Shown one piece after another: positions 51,371 through 61,400 of a stretch of 64,000 bases of DNA. Source of the DNA: Bacillota bacterium (GTDB lineage Bacteria; Bacillota; Clostridia; Lachnospirales; Lachnospiraceae); assembly GCA_023407575.1 (NCBI GenBank), contig JAEYLX010000026.1, forward strand, positions 248,001-312,000. The letters are read 5' to 3'. How positions within the stretch are numbered: position 1 is the first letter of the stretch; every line of letters begins with the position of its first letter. The notes under the pieces are model-generated. The model worked only from the letters and a program-made list of their open reading frames with translations. It was not told where the DNA came from and made no database searches. The translations under genes and the position numbers were made by a program.

Positions 51371-53635
51371 ATGAATTGGTTAAATAACGAATATGAGGAA
51401 ATGAATAATGAGGAAATGAATAATGAGGAAGCTTTCTGGGACAGCTTATTAGAACAGGCTGACACAATGGAGGAACAAGAACTGCTAGAGTATTATGTGG
51501 AGGAGATAGCAATACCTCAAATTGCTGATAACCTTCAGTTCTTAAAGCCCGAGGAAGTATTAAAGAAGTATTTTGGTTACGATTCCTTTAGAGCGGGACA
51601 GAAGGATATTGTAGAAAGTATTCTGAATGGACAAGACGTATTGGCTGTTATGCCTACTGGAGCTGGTAAATCTATCTGTTATCAGATTCCAGCAATGATG
51701 CTTCCTGGCATTACACTTGTAGTATCTCCTTTGATTTCACTGATGCAGGATCAGGTTAAGTCGTTAAATGAAGCAGGTATTGCGGCGGCATTTATAAATA
51801 GTTCTTTATCTGAAAAGACGTTTGCAGAGACTGTTAACCGTGCAAGAAATAGAGCTTATAAGATTATATATGTGGCACCGGAACGACTTACAAATGATGG
51901 TTTCAGAAGCTTTGCAGCAAATGTAGATATTTCAATGGTTACTGTTGATGAAGCCCATTGTATTTCTCAATGGGGACAAGATTTCAGGCCAAGTTATCTA
52001 AAGATTGTTGAATTTATTTCTGGCTTAGAAAAAAGGCCAGTGATAAGTGCTTTTACAGCAACTGCTACTGAAACAGTCAGAACCGATATCGTCTGCACCT
52101 TGGGGCTAAATAATCCATATGAAGTGGTTACAGGCTTTGACAGAGAGAATCTCTTTTTTCAGGTGGATAAACAGCAGAATAAAGATAGATATCTACTCGA
52201 ATTTATGAGAAATCACGAGGGCGAAAGCGGCATTATTTACTGTGCAACCAGAAAGAATGTGGAGAAACTATATGAGCTGCTTTTGCGTAATGGTTTTAGA
52301 GTGGCAAAATATCATGCCGGATTGGGTGCAGAAGAACGAAAGAAAATGCAGGATGATTTCATTTATGATTATACAAGTGTCGTCATCGCAACGAATGCCT
52401 TTGGTATGGGGATAGATAAGTCTAATGTGAGATTTGTAATCCACTACAATATGCCTCAAAGTATGGAGAACTATTATCAGGAAGCAGGTAGAGCTGGACG
52501 TGATGGTTTAGAATCAAAATGTATTCTCTTGTTTTCAGCACAGGATATTATAATTAACCGTTTTCTTTTGGACCACAAAGAGATGAACGACATGGACCCA
52601 ATTGATAAAGAAAGTATCCGTGAGCTTGATACTAAACGCCTCCGTACTATGGAAAACTATTGTAACACAACGGAATGTCTTAGGAATTTTATTCTACAGT
52701 ATTTTGGTGAAGACGTAGCGAAACCTTGTGATAACTGTTCTAATTGTTTGAGAGAATTCGAAGAGTTAGATATGACGGATGAAGCAAAGCAGATAATTAA
52801 CTGTGTCTATGAAGCCAAAGGAAGATATGGTAAAACGGTGATTCTTGATACTGTTTCAGGTGCTAAGACAGCCAAATTAGAACAATATGGAACTACTAAG
52901 TATAGGACCTATGGAATTTTACAGGACAAAAATAAGAATTTGCTGAAGAAGCTGATTACTCAAATGCAACTGGAGGAGTATCTCATTGAAACCGGAGAAT
53001 ATCACTTGCTAAAACTCGGACCTGCAATGCAGTATTTAAAAGACGCAGGCACAAGAGTTTTGATTAAAATCAGTGAGGAAGATAAGAGACCAACGACAAC
53101 ATCATTAAAGACGAATAAAGTTAAATCCAAAGATGCACTTACTTCTGTTGGATATGCTTTGTTTGATGAACTTAGAGCATTACGGCTTGAAATAGCACGT
53201 GAAGAAAATATGCCTCCATATATAATTTTTAGTGACAAGACACTTATTGACATGAGCGCAAAAATGCCAACCTGTAAGGAGGAAATGCTACGCGTTACAG
53301 GTGTAGGAGAAGCAAAACATTTGAAATATGGCAGCAGGTTTTTATCGTTGATACATAATTATTTTGAAAAACATCCTGAAGCAAAACATCCTGAAGCAAA
53401 ACATCCCAGTGATAGATTTAGCATAACAACTGAACTATCAACCATAGAACAAAAGAAAATATCACAATTAAAGCATGGAAGTGCATATGAAGCTTGGAGC
53501 CATGAAGAGGATGAACAGTTAAAAGAAGAGTTTGATAAATCAATTTCCATAAAGAAAATCTCGGAAACTCACGGCAGAACTGGCGGTGCGATAAGAGCAA
53601 GGTTAAAAAAATTGGGACTGATTGAGAACCAATGA
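51371..53635 (+). CDS. recQ: RecQ-type ATP-dependent DNA helicase
   Basis: 754 residues. A Glu-rich N-terminal extension (1-60) with three EEMNN-type repeats precedes the helicase core: Walker A MPTGAGKSICYQ, DEAH in VDEAHCISQWG, SAFTATAT, and motif VI YYQEAGRAGRDG. The zinc subdomain CDNCSNC and a short RQC region follow, then HRDC (about 590-660). The C-terminus has KHPEA repeats and a SANT/HTH-like tail (WSHEEDEQLKEEFDKS, HGRTGGAIRARL), as in some Clostridial RecQ. It unwinds DNA at forks and recombination intermediates. AAGGAG lies 14 nt from the ATG, unusually far, so the start is uncertain; ATGs at 51401 and 51416 are in frame. Confidence 0.9.
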   Translation: MNWLNNEYEEMNNEEMNNEEAFWDSLLEQADTMEEQELLEYYVEEIAIPQIADNLQFLKPEEVLKKYFGYDSFRAGQKDIVESILNGQDVLAVMPTGAGKSICYQIPAMMLPGITLVVSPLISLMQDQVKSLNEAGIAAAFINSSLSEKTFAETVNRARNRAYKIIYVAPERLTNDGFRSFAANVDISMVTVDEAHCISQWGQDFRPSYLKIVEFISGLEKRPVISAFTATATETVRTDIVCTLGLNNPYEVVTGFDRENLFFQVDKQQNKDRYLLEFMRNHEGESGIIYCATRKNVEKLYELLLRNGFRVAKYHAGLGAEERKKMQDDFIYDYTSVVIATNAFGMGIDKSNVRFVIHYNMPQSMENYYQEAGRAGRDGLESKCILLFSAQDIIINRFLLDHKEMNDMDPIDKESIRELDTKRLRTMENYCNTTECLRNFILQYFGEDVAKPCDNCSNCLREFEELDMTDEAKQIINCVYEAKGRYGKTVILDTVSGAKTAKLEQYGTTKYRTYGILQDKNKNLLKKLITQMQLEEYLIETGEYHLLKLGPAMQYLKDAGTRVLIKISEEDKRPTTTSLKTNKVKSKDALTSVGYALFDELRALRLEIAREENMPPYIIFSDKTLIDMSAKMPTCKEEMLRVTGVGEAKHLKYGSRFLSLIHNYFEKHPEAKHPEAKHPSDRFSITTELSTIEQKKISQLKHGSAYEAWSHEEDEQLKEEFDKSISIKKISETHGRTGGAIRARLKKLGLIENQ

Positions 53636-53640
53636 ATATA

Positions 53641-53682
53641 AGAGGATATTTTCTAAAGGATTTTAGAGGGTATCCTCTTTTT
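53641..53682 (+). terminator. terminator of recQ
   Basis: AGAGGATA (53641-53648) pairs with TATCCTCT (53671-53678), followed by TTTTTG. Confidence 0.8.
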
Positions 53683-53786
53683 GCGTGATGAAAATGAAAT
53701 GGAAAGGGAATAATTCTTAACAGAAGGTCTATCTAATTTATATAAAATGATTTTATGATTTGAGCGGTAAAAACCAATTCAGGTCT

Positions 53787-53813
53787 ATATATGATGAATA
53801 AATCATCATATAT
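53787..53813. other. 11-bp hairpin upstream of the membrane protein gene
   Basis: ATATATGATGA, loop ATAAA, TCATCATATAT. No T run; role unknown, possibly leader structure or operator. Confidence 0.4.
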
Positions 53814-53873
53814 CTGTTTCGTAAGACCATTGCCACTTAAATCATTTTATCTCATAACGTCTAAACTATAATA

Positions 53874-54515
53874 TTGAATATTATAGATGGCAAGATTCTG
53901 GTTGGGGGATTAGGCTTGATGGTAAGATTTTTAGGATTTGCTACACGAAGGTACAGAGGTGCCAGATTTGATAAGCAAGGTTATTTACAGGAATATGTTC
54001 TCAATCAGAAGGGAGAGGCGCAGGTGCTCATATATCTGGAGCAAATACAAGATGCTGCCTCAAAGTATTCAGGAGAAGAGTTTAAAACATTAGATCAGGA
54101 ACTGATTGATTATATGGACCGTTTAATCTATCATATACCCTTGAAATATCCGCTTGTGGTATGCTTCATTGTGAAAGATAGTACAGGTGAACAAAAAGAG
54201 CTAGTTACAGATATGATAAAGAGGCACTATGGATTACTATTAGAGGATAAACGCCATGATTTAAGAATTAATTTTTTGATTATATTGGGATTGTTTTTAA
54301 TCGGTGTGGTTCTACTTACCTTTTCCTATTATCTATCAGCTGCCGGTATGGAACAACTACTTACCGACACAATTAACATTGCCGGCACCTTTGCCCTTTG
54401 GGAAATGATAGATTTGTACCTGTTAGATAGAAAGGTGAGAATAATTGATCTAAGGAATGCAGCACAGACATACTCTGCTAAAATTGTTTTTCAAACACAA
54501 GAAGAACACGGATGA
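53874..54515 (+). CDS. two-helix membrane protein of unknown function
   Basis: Up to 213 residues from a TTG at 53874. A better start may be the ATG at 53919, which has GGGGGAT 8 nt upstream and gives about 198 residues. The N-terminal part is soluble and polar (about 1-130); two hydrophobic segments follow, INFLIILGLFLIGVVLLTF and a weaker one around INIAGTFALWEMIDLYLL, then a short basic and polar tail. I do not recognise the family. It lies between recQ (same strand) and a convergent Rgg-like regulator and seems to stand alone. Confidence 0.55.
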   Translation: MNIIDGKILVGGLGLMVRFLGFATRRYRGARFDKQGYLQEYVLNQKGEAQVLIYLEQIQDAASKYSGEEFKTLDQELIDYMDRLIYHIPLKYPLVVCFIVKDSTGEQKELVTDMIKRHYGLLLEDKRHDLRINFLIILGLFLIGVVLLTFSYYLSAAGMEQLLTDTINIAGTFALWEMIDLYLLDRKVRIIDLRNAAQTYSAKIVFQTQEEHG

Positions 54516-54566
54516 GGAACGAAGGGCGTCTTATCCTTTACCTGACGTCAGATTAGAAATAAATCA

Positions 54567-55493
54567 TTAAAAGTTATTGTTTTTCATATCCTGCCTTCTC
54601 TTCTGGAGAAAGCCTGTCATTTCAGTCTCTTGATAGTTTTTAGATAATACAATAGCTTCGTTAAGAATTTCAAGACCTTGTTCCATATCCCCTAGCCAAT
54701 AAAGGGCACTGGCTTTTTGATAAAGTAACCAGGGCAAGCTGCGATATTCTTGACTGTCAATACAAACCTTGAGACCTCTTTCACTGGCTAAAAGAGCTTC
54801 TTCATAGTTCTTATGCCAACGATGGCATTTTGCCAGGGAGGTCAAAAGGGTAGTATAAACCCTTGCGATATCTTGCGCATAAATGTATCCCGTTTTTATT
54901 AGCTCTTCAAGTGCTTGAAATATAGGAAGAGCTTCTTCCTTTCTTCCGGTAAACAGCTTCCAAATCCCATACAATCGTATTAAATCAATCTCGATAAGCG
55001 TATAAAGCTCTTTCTTAATATTAGTTGGGTCAAAGGAGTCTATTGTCAAACCAATTGCTTTATCAAGCAGTGTTGGAAGCTCTGAATCCGAAGCATTATC
55101 CCAATCTATTCCTCCTGCAACAATCCAGGCACGAGTTTTTAATATGTACTGAAGCACAAATTTATTTTTATTTAAAAGCTTATCCTTTTCCAAGGAGTCC
55201 AGGATATCTAATATTTCATTTTCTTTCTCTTCTCGAAACAACTGCGCAATCTTGTTTTTGGTTTCGTCAAAATACAATTCTGCCTTACTTGAGATATAAG
55301 TAGAAAATCTTTGCGGGTCAACCCCTAATCGCTGCATTAGTCTTTCAAACACATACTTGCTGGGTGAAATGCTGCCATTTTCAATATAGGATATGGTTCT
55401 TCTATCGCAAATCCCCTCCGCCAGCTTCTCTTGAGAAAATCCTTTTTGCTTTCTAAGCTCTGAAATTAATACACTTGCACAGTAGGTAGCCAT
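54567..55493 (-). CDS. Rgg-like XRE regulator with TPR domain
   Basis: 308 residues. N-terminal XRE helix-turn-helix (ISELRKQKGFSQEKLAEGI, DRRTISYIENGSISPS, residues about 10-50) followed by a helical repeat domain of TPR type (about 70-300; LLYQKASALYWLGDMEQGL is a typical repeat). Such Rgg/PlcR/ComR-like proteins usually bind short peptides. The gene is divergent from an ABC-2 exporter operon, which it likely regulates. No peptide pheromone gene is visible nearby. ACTCC complement before the ATG gives GGAGT as ribosome site. Confidence 0.8.
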   Translation of the reverse strand: MATYCASVLISELRKQKGFSQEKLAEGICDRRTISYIENGSISPSKYVFERLMQRLGVDPQRFSTYISSKAELYFDETKNKIAQLFREEKENEILDILDSLEKDKLLNKNKFVLQYILKTRAWIVAGGIDWDNASDSELPTLLDKAIGLTIDSFDPTNIKKELYTLIEIDLIRLYGIWKLFTGRKEEALPIFQALEELIKTGYIYAQDIARVYTTLLTSLAKCHRWHKNYEEALLASERGLKVCIDSQEYRSLPWLLYQKASALYWLGDMEQGLEILNEAIVLSKNYQETEMTGFLQKRRQDMKNNNF

Positions 55494-55599
55494 ATGACAC
55501 TCCTTTTTGGAAGTAAGATTTCACTATCATCCTAAGTCTGGATTTTTTATAATTGTAAGGTAATACCAGAAGAAAGTAAAGTGCTATAGGGGGCAACCA

Positions 55600-56580
55600 A
55601 TGGAAAATGTAATTCAGGTAAGAGATTTAAGACGAGAGTACATAAAAAGTAAGGGATTTATTAAAAGAAAGAAGACCATAACCAACGCCGTGGATGGAAT
55701 TACCTTTGATGTAAAGAGGGGTGAAGTCTTTGGTTTATTAGGGGAAAATGGGGCAGGGAAAACCACAACAATTAAGATGTTAATTACAATGTTAGCTCCA
55801 ACCTCGGGAACTTGTAAGGTGTTGGGTTATAATACCTTTGGGGAAGAGAAGAAGATTAGAAGCCGAATTAACTTTATCTTTGGAGGAGAGATGGGAGTTT
55901 ATCGCCGATTGTCAGCGCGAGATAATTTGCAGTACTTTGCTAATTTATATAATATGCCATCGCATATAGCAAAGAAGAAAATTGACGAAATTCTTGAAAT
56001 CGTTGGCTTGACCGATAAAGCAAATTCAATGGTGGAAACCTACTCCAAAGGAATGATACAGAGATTGCAAATTGCAAGAGGGCTTATGAATGATGCTGAA
56101 ATTCTATTTATGGATGAACCCACCATTGGACTTGACCCCTTAGGTGCCAGAGCGCTTAGGGAGTTAATTAAAAAGCTTAGAGAACATGGCAAAACAATTG
56201 TTCTTACGACCCACTATCTGTATGAGGCAGATGAACTTTGCGACCGGATTGCTATTATTAATAAAGGAAAGCTGGTTGCTCTTGATACACCACGAGGACT
56301 GAAAAGTAGATTGAAGACGCAAAATACACTGGAGCTTATTACAAAAAGCTCAGAAAGTAACTATACGGAAGAATTAGAAAAGCTTAAAGGTGTAAAATCA
56401 GTTATCTGCCATAAAAGCGAGGAGAAAGATATCTATCTGATAAAGTATGAAGGGGCTTATGAGATAGTTTCAGAGGTTATAAAGATAGCCAACAATATAA
56501 TTGCTTTATCACAAAAAGAACTGACACTGGAGGATGTATTCATTCAATTATTGGGAGGCGAAAATGAGAAATCTAGTTGA
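55600..56580 (+). CDS. ABC-2 exporter ATP-binding protein
   Basis: 326 residues with an N-terminal strand VIQVRDLRREY, a basic KSKGFIKRKK insertion, Walker A GENGAGKTT, Q-loop region FIFGGEMG, signature YSKGMIQRLQIA (SKG in place of SGG), Walker B ILFMDEPTIGLDP and switch TTHYLYEADEL. The C-terminal accessory domain ends in LTLEDVFIQLLGGE. It powers two permeases encoded by the next two genes, with which it overlaps by 17 nt. GGGGG precedes the ATG. Confidence 0.9.
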   Translation: MENVIQVRDLRREYIKSKGFIKRKKTITNAVDGITFDVKRGEVFGLLGENGAGKTTTIKMLITMLAPTSGTCKVLGYNTFGEEKKIRSRINFIFGGEMGVYRRLSARDNLQYFANLYNMPSHIAKKKIDEILEIVGLTDKANSMVETYSKGMIQRLQIARGLMNDAEILFMDEPTIGLDPLGARALRELIKKLREHGKTIVLTTHYLYEADELCDRIAIINKGKLVALDTPRGLKSRLKTQNTLELITKSSESNYTEELEKLKGVKSVICHKSEEKDIYLIKYEGAYEIVSEVIKIANNIIALSQKELTLEDVFIQLLGGENEKSS

Positions 56581-57349
56581 TATTATATGGGGTACGATGA
56601 GGATTCAAATGAAAAACTCCTTTGCCCGTCCGATGTTTCAATTTTGCTTGATAGTTAATCCAATAGCCTACACAATATTACTTTATTATATGTTTAAAAA
56701 CTCTCAAATGGATAATTTCATGACCTATGTTGTAATTGGTGCGGGTCTTACCAGTCTATGGGTGTGTATTTGCTTTTCCTCCATTGGTGATATTAACCGT
56801 GAACGTTGGTATGGGACTCTTTCTATCATATTTTCTGCTCCGGCAGGGTTTAACTTAATTATACTTGGAAAAATAATTGGAAATACGGTACTATCACTGG
56901 TTTCCTTTGTAATCACCCTATTAACAGCAATTTTGCTTTTTCATGCGAAGCTTGTTATTACAAATATTTTTATGCTAATGATAGCCTTGCTGTTAGGACT
57001 ATGTGCATTTATCGTTTTCTCGCAAATATTTGCTTATCTTTTAACCCTTTCGAGAAAAACCACACTTTATATGAATTGTCTTGACATCCCCATCTCACTT
57101 ATTTGTGGATTTGTTATCCCCATTGAACTGCTGCCAGGATGGGTTCAGCCCCTTGCTTATCTATTGCCTCCCACCTGGGTGGTAAAATTAATACGTGGTT
57201 CCTTTGATGCAGGCTTGACAAGAAATGAGTTTATCAAATACTTCGTAATTCTTGTGGGTCAAATAATAATCTATGCTATCCTTTGCCACCTGCTATATAA
57301 AGTCATTGAGCGTAGGGTAAAAATAAATGCAAGTTTGGAGATGATGTGA
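56564..57349 (+). CDS. ABC-2 exporter permease 1
   Basis: 261 residues from the ATG at 56564, which has GGGAGGCG just upstream; an earlier in-frame ATG at 56534 lies inside the ATPase gene. Six hydrophobic segments and the ABC-2 signature region VIPIELLPGWVQPLAYLLPPTW identify the family. It overlaps the ATPase gene by 17 nt and the second permease by 1 nt. Two different permeases suggest a heteromeric channel. Confidence 0.85.
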   Translation: MRNLVDIIWGTMRIQMKNSFARPMFQFCLIVNPIAYTILLYYMFKNSQMDNFMTYVVIGAGLTSLWVCICFSSIGDINRERWYGTLSIIFSAPAGFNLIILGKIIGNTVLSLVSFVITLLTAILLFHAKLVITNIFMLMIALLLGLCAFIVFSQIFAYLLTLSRKTTLYMNCLDIPISLICGFVIPIELLPGWVQPLAYLLPPTWVVKLIRGSFDAGLTRNEFIKYFVILVGQIIIYAILCHLLYKVIERRVKINASLEMM

Positions 57350-58140
57350 TGAGGAACAAAATTAAGATATTCTTTCAACAGTCATGGCTTTACTATAAGG
57401 GCAGTATTGCACAATTTAATATAGAAGAACTAATCTTTTATCGTATATCCATACCGCTTATTTCACTTGTTTACTATTGTGTTATTGCTAGAACCAGTTT
57501 TAGAACCGAATATCTGACCCAGTGGGTGATAGGAAACTCACTTTTGCTTTGTAATAATACTTGTATATTTGCTCTTGGAGGGTCTTTTGAGGGCGAGAGA
57601 CATTTTGGCAGATTAAAATGGTTGATTGCTTCACCACATAGTCGAATATCAACAGTTTTTGAAAAGGGTTTTTTCTTTGTTTTTGAGAGCTTTGCAACCG
57701 TTCTTATGGGTGTGGTGTTTGGCAGTTTGATTTTTGGAGTTGATTTTGCCAATGTAAATCTCTTTTTGTTTATGGTAATAATTTTAATTGGTGTTTTTGC
57801 AGCAGTTGGGTTTGGTATCTTTATTAGCGTATTTTCACTCCTTGGAAATAGCTTGAACTTATTATTAAATCTTATTAGTATGTCAATGGCAATCCTATGC
57901 GGAGCAAATTTTCCTGTCAGAGACCTGCCACTGTTTGCCCGGTTTTTCTCCTATTGTTTACCCTTTACTAGAAGTATTGAAGCATCAAAAATGCTATTTG
58001 ACCATATGGACTTAAACCGATTTAGAACACTTTTGGCAGGAGAGCTGTGCGTGGGTTTTGTCTTTTTAATTATTAGTGCCTTATTATTTAAAACAGTAGA
58101 GAAAATTGCTATTAAGAAGGCTAGTTTAGAAATTTTTTAA
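57349..58140 (+). CDS. ABC-2 exporter permease 2
   Basis: 263 residues from the ATG at 57349 (TGATG overlap with permease 1); a GTG at 57346 is also in frame. About six transmembrane segments (for example LFLFMVIILIGVFAAVGFGI) and the FPVRDLPLFARFFSYCLPFT block place it in the ABC-2 permease family beside permease 1. It has few charged loops. It ends the three-gene exporter unit controlled presumably by the divergent Rgg-like regulator. Confidence 0.85.
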   Translation: MRNKIKIFFQQSWLYYKGSIAQFNIEELIFYRISIPLISLVYYCVIARTSFRTEYLTQWVIGNSLLLCNNTCIFALGGSFEGERHFGRLKWLIASPHSRISTVFEKGFFFVFESFATVLMGVVFGSLIFGVDFANVNLFLFMVIILIGVFAAVGFGIFISVFSLLGNSLNLLLNLISMSMAILCGANFPVRDLPLFARFFSYCLPFTRSIEASKMLFDHMDLNRFRTLLAGELCVGFVFLIISALLFKTVEKIAIKKASLEIF

Positions 58141-58253
58141 TTACATTACTGTTCCAAGTGCAATGGAACAAAGTAAAGTGTTTCTTCGCAGCTACTTTTT
58201 TTTATTTGTTTCTTTTAATGTCTTAGTGAACCCAAAAGAATGTCCTAATGGAA

Positions 58254-58280
58254 ACGCAATATAACGTAAACGGATTGCGT
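58254..58280. promoter_or_regulatory. possible operator of the GH3 gene
   Basis: ACGCAAT (58254-58260) and ATTGCGT (58274-58280) form 7-bp arms around 13 bp, about 150 nt upstream of the GH3 gene. Carbohydrate genes are often under LacI or AraC control, but the protein is unknown. Confidence 0.35.
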
Positions 58281-58340
58281 AAGAAAAATAACAGTTGGCG
58301 ATAATAATATTTTTAGAATATTAATCTATGTTAGGATGTT

Positions 58341-58360
58341 TTCACAAGATATAATGTGAA
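58341..58360 (+). promoter_or_regulatory. TATAAT -10 inside a small palindrome
   Basis: TTCAC (58341-58345) and GTGAA (58356-58360) frame AAGATATAAT; the TATAAT is a good -10, 70 nt before the GH3 ATG, while no clear -35 is seen. A repressor on this palindrome would block the promoter. Confidence 0.45.
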
Positions 58361-58430
58361 CCTGGATGGATGGACATAGTCTAAAATAATGAGGGGATAC
58401 CATTCAGTCATAAAAAGGAGGAAATGAAAA

Positions 58431-61400
58431 ATGATGGCAAAAAAGTTAGTACCTTTCTTTAGAGGTATGTCATCTGTAATGGCTTCTGTACTTACGTTGT
58501 CTTTATTAGGTACAACAGTTGCAGATACCTACAGAACGAATCTGGATGATGTTCTTGGAACACAGAGCTATATTACAACTACAGATGCAGACTCCGTTAA
58601 ATATCAAAGCGATTATAGCACCATTGAAGAAATGGCACAAGCTGCGAAGGACCTTGCAATACGACAGGGAGAAGAAGGTACTGTTGTTATGAAAAACGAC
58701 AATGAGGTTCTTCCCTTGTCAGAGACAGGAACTGTTGCACTTTTTGGTTTAGCAGCATATGCACCCTATCCAATTAATGCAGGAGATTTAAAGGCAGGCA
58801 ATGAGGATGCGGTTGATCTTGTGCAGGGACTGACTGATGCAGGCTTACAGATTAATGAAGTTGTTAAGAGCTTCTATATGGATAAGCTGTTAAATCCGCA
58901 TGAGGTTGTAACCCAGAATGCATGGACTGGAGAAGATGTTGTTTCTACTGGGTTTGACTACATCTATTCTACCAGCGTTGGAGATATGACAGACTTTGTT
59001 ATTAGCGAAGTTCCGGCAGATAAGTATCAGGAACTTGGTGCTCCTGAAAATATGAGCGAACAGATTGACAAAGCAACAACGGTTGGTATTTGTGTATTTG
59101 CACGTCCGGGTGGAGAGTCAAATACCTATGCAGCAGGTACTGCTGTTAATTTTGCAGGCGAGAAAACTGGTAAGGATCCTTTAGCACTTTCTGAAGATGA
59201 GCTTTCCGTTATTGCTTATGCAAAAGAAACCTGCTCAAAGGTTATTGTCCTATTAAATACTGGTAACACAATGGTGATTAAGGATATTGCAGAGGGCGGA
59301 AATTATGAAGTAGATGGTATTGCTTATATTGGATGTCCAAATGACTATCAGTTTACAGGTATTGTAAATGCTCTTACCGGTAAAGTGAATGCTACAGGTG
59401 CACTTACCGATACTTATGTGAAAGACAATTCCTCTATTCCGGCAGTAGTTAACTTCGGTGGTGATTACTATGCTGATGCAGACATTGTTGCAGCAAATGC
59501 GGCAAACGGTTTTGATCCACGTTACCCAGGTGTTGATATTTCCAATATGAGCAGTGCAGGTTCTTTCGGCGGTGGTGAAGCGACCTACAGTGCTGGACAA
59601 TATATTGTGGAAGCAGAAGGCATCTATGTTGGCTATAAATATTTTGAAACCAGATATTTTGATTCAATTATGAATCCTTCCTCTAATGCTGACTCATCAG
59701 AGGGAGCTACACAGGGAGATAGCTGGGATTATAACAGCGAAGTTAATTATTCCTTTGGACACACACTTTCCTATCTGGATTATACACAGACCGTAAAGAG
59801 CGTTGATGTGGATAAAACTCCAGAAGGTAATATTACTGCAGTTATTGAGGTAAAGAACAATAGCTCCGAGGATGGCAGATTCCTTACGCAACTATATGTA
59901 CAGCAGCCTTATACAGAGTATGATAAACAGAATAATGTTGAGAAATCAGCTGTTATGTTCTTGAATTCTGCAAAGGTTGACGTTGCAGCAGGTGCAACAG
60001 AGGAAGTTACCATTACCATTCCTACAAAATACCTTGCAAGTTATGATTATACTACTGCTAAGACTTATATTTTAGATGAAGGTGATTATTATTTCACAGC
60101 AGCTGCAGGCTCACATGAGGCAGTGAACAACTTCCTGAGTGCACAGGGTAAAACTGTTGCAGATGGTATGGATGCTGAGGCGGTGGGAACAGTAGTTATA
60201 TGGGATGAGAATACAACACTTGATACTACAACCTTTGCTGTAGAAAATAATACTGTAGTTACAAATGTAGCAGATGAGGCAGACTTAAATTACTGGACAG
60301 GTGAGGATACAGTAACATACCTATCAAGACAGGACTGGAAGGCTACATATCCAATTAACTATAACAAAGATGTTCAAATATCCATTGGAGATAGTGAGAA
60401 ATCGGAAGAATGGATTGCAGCGCTTCGTGGCCAGAATTATACCATTAAGACAGATAGCCCCGCAGCAGAAGCGGTAGACAATGGTGTAAGCTTTAGTACA
60501 GAGGATATTCAGTATGAGCAATTATCCGATATCAATGATCCGTTTTGGAATTCCCTTGTGGCAGAGATTACGATTGACGAGGCGGTAGGTGCTGTTATCC
60601 ATGGTGGAAGCAGGACAGACGTACTTACGAATGTAGATAACCCGGTGGTGCTTCAAAACGAGGGTGTAAATGGATTTACAACAGCATATGTTGATGAAAC
60701 AACAGGGAAATCCTATAAGTTTAATATTAACTCTATGACACTTCTTGGTTCTTCCTTCAATCCGGAGTTAGCTTATGATTGGGGTACGATAGAAGGAAAT
60801 TCTGGCTTATGGCTGGAACGTTACACTTTATGGGGTATAGGACTTACCCAGCGTAGAACACCTTATAATGGACGTAATTATGAATACGTGTCAGAAGATC
60901 CAATGCTGTCAAATAGAATAGGTTACGGAGTATTAAATGGCTGTGCGGATAAAGGTGTTATGAATGGACCAAAACATATGGGCTTTAATGACCAGGAGCA
61001 TAATCGTAATGGTGTGGCAGCCTATATGAACGAGCAAAAATTCCGTGAAACAGATCTAAGATGTTTCCAAGGCGCTTTAGAGGATGGAAAAGGCATGGCA
61101 GTTATGGTTGCCTTCAACCGTATTGGAGCTACCAATGCATCTCATTATGTTGGAATGTTAAAGACCATCCTAAGAGATGAATGGGGATTCACAGGTATCG
61201 TATCCACTGATATGATGAATAACGCTTATTATTTCAATCCAGAATCAATGGTTATGGCAACGATTACACAGGTTGCAGACTTTGGTGGTGATGACAACCA
61301 TATAAACTTAGGCGATGGTGGAGTAGACGCGACTTGGGCATACATTTCTGTAGATTCTGTTAAGAATGATTCAACCCTTGTTGAACAGGCAAGACAGAAC

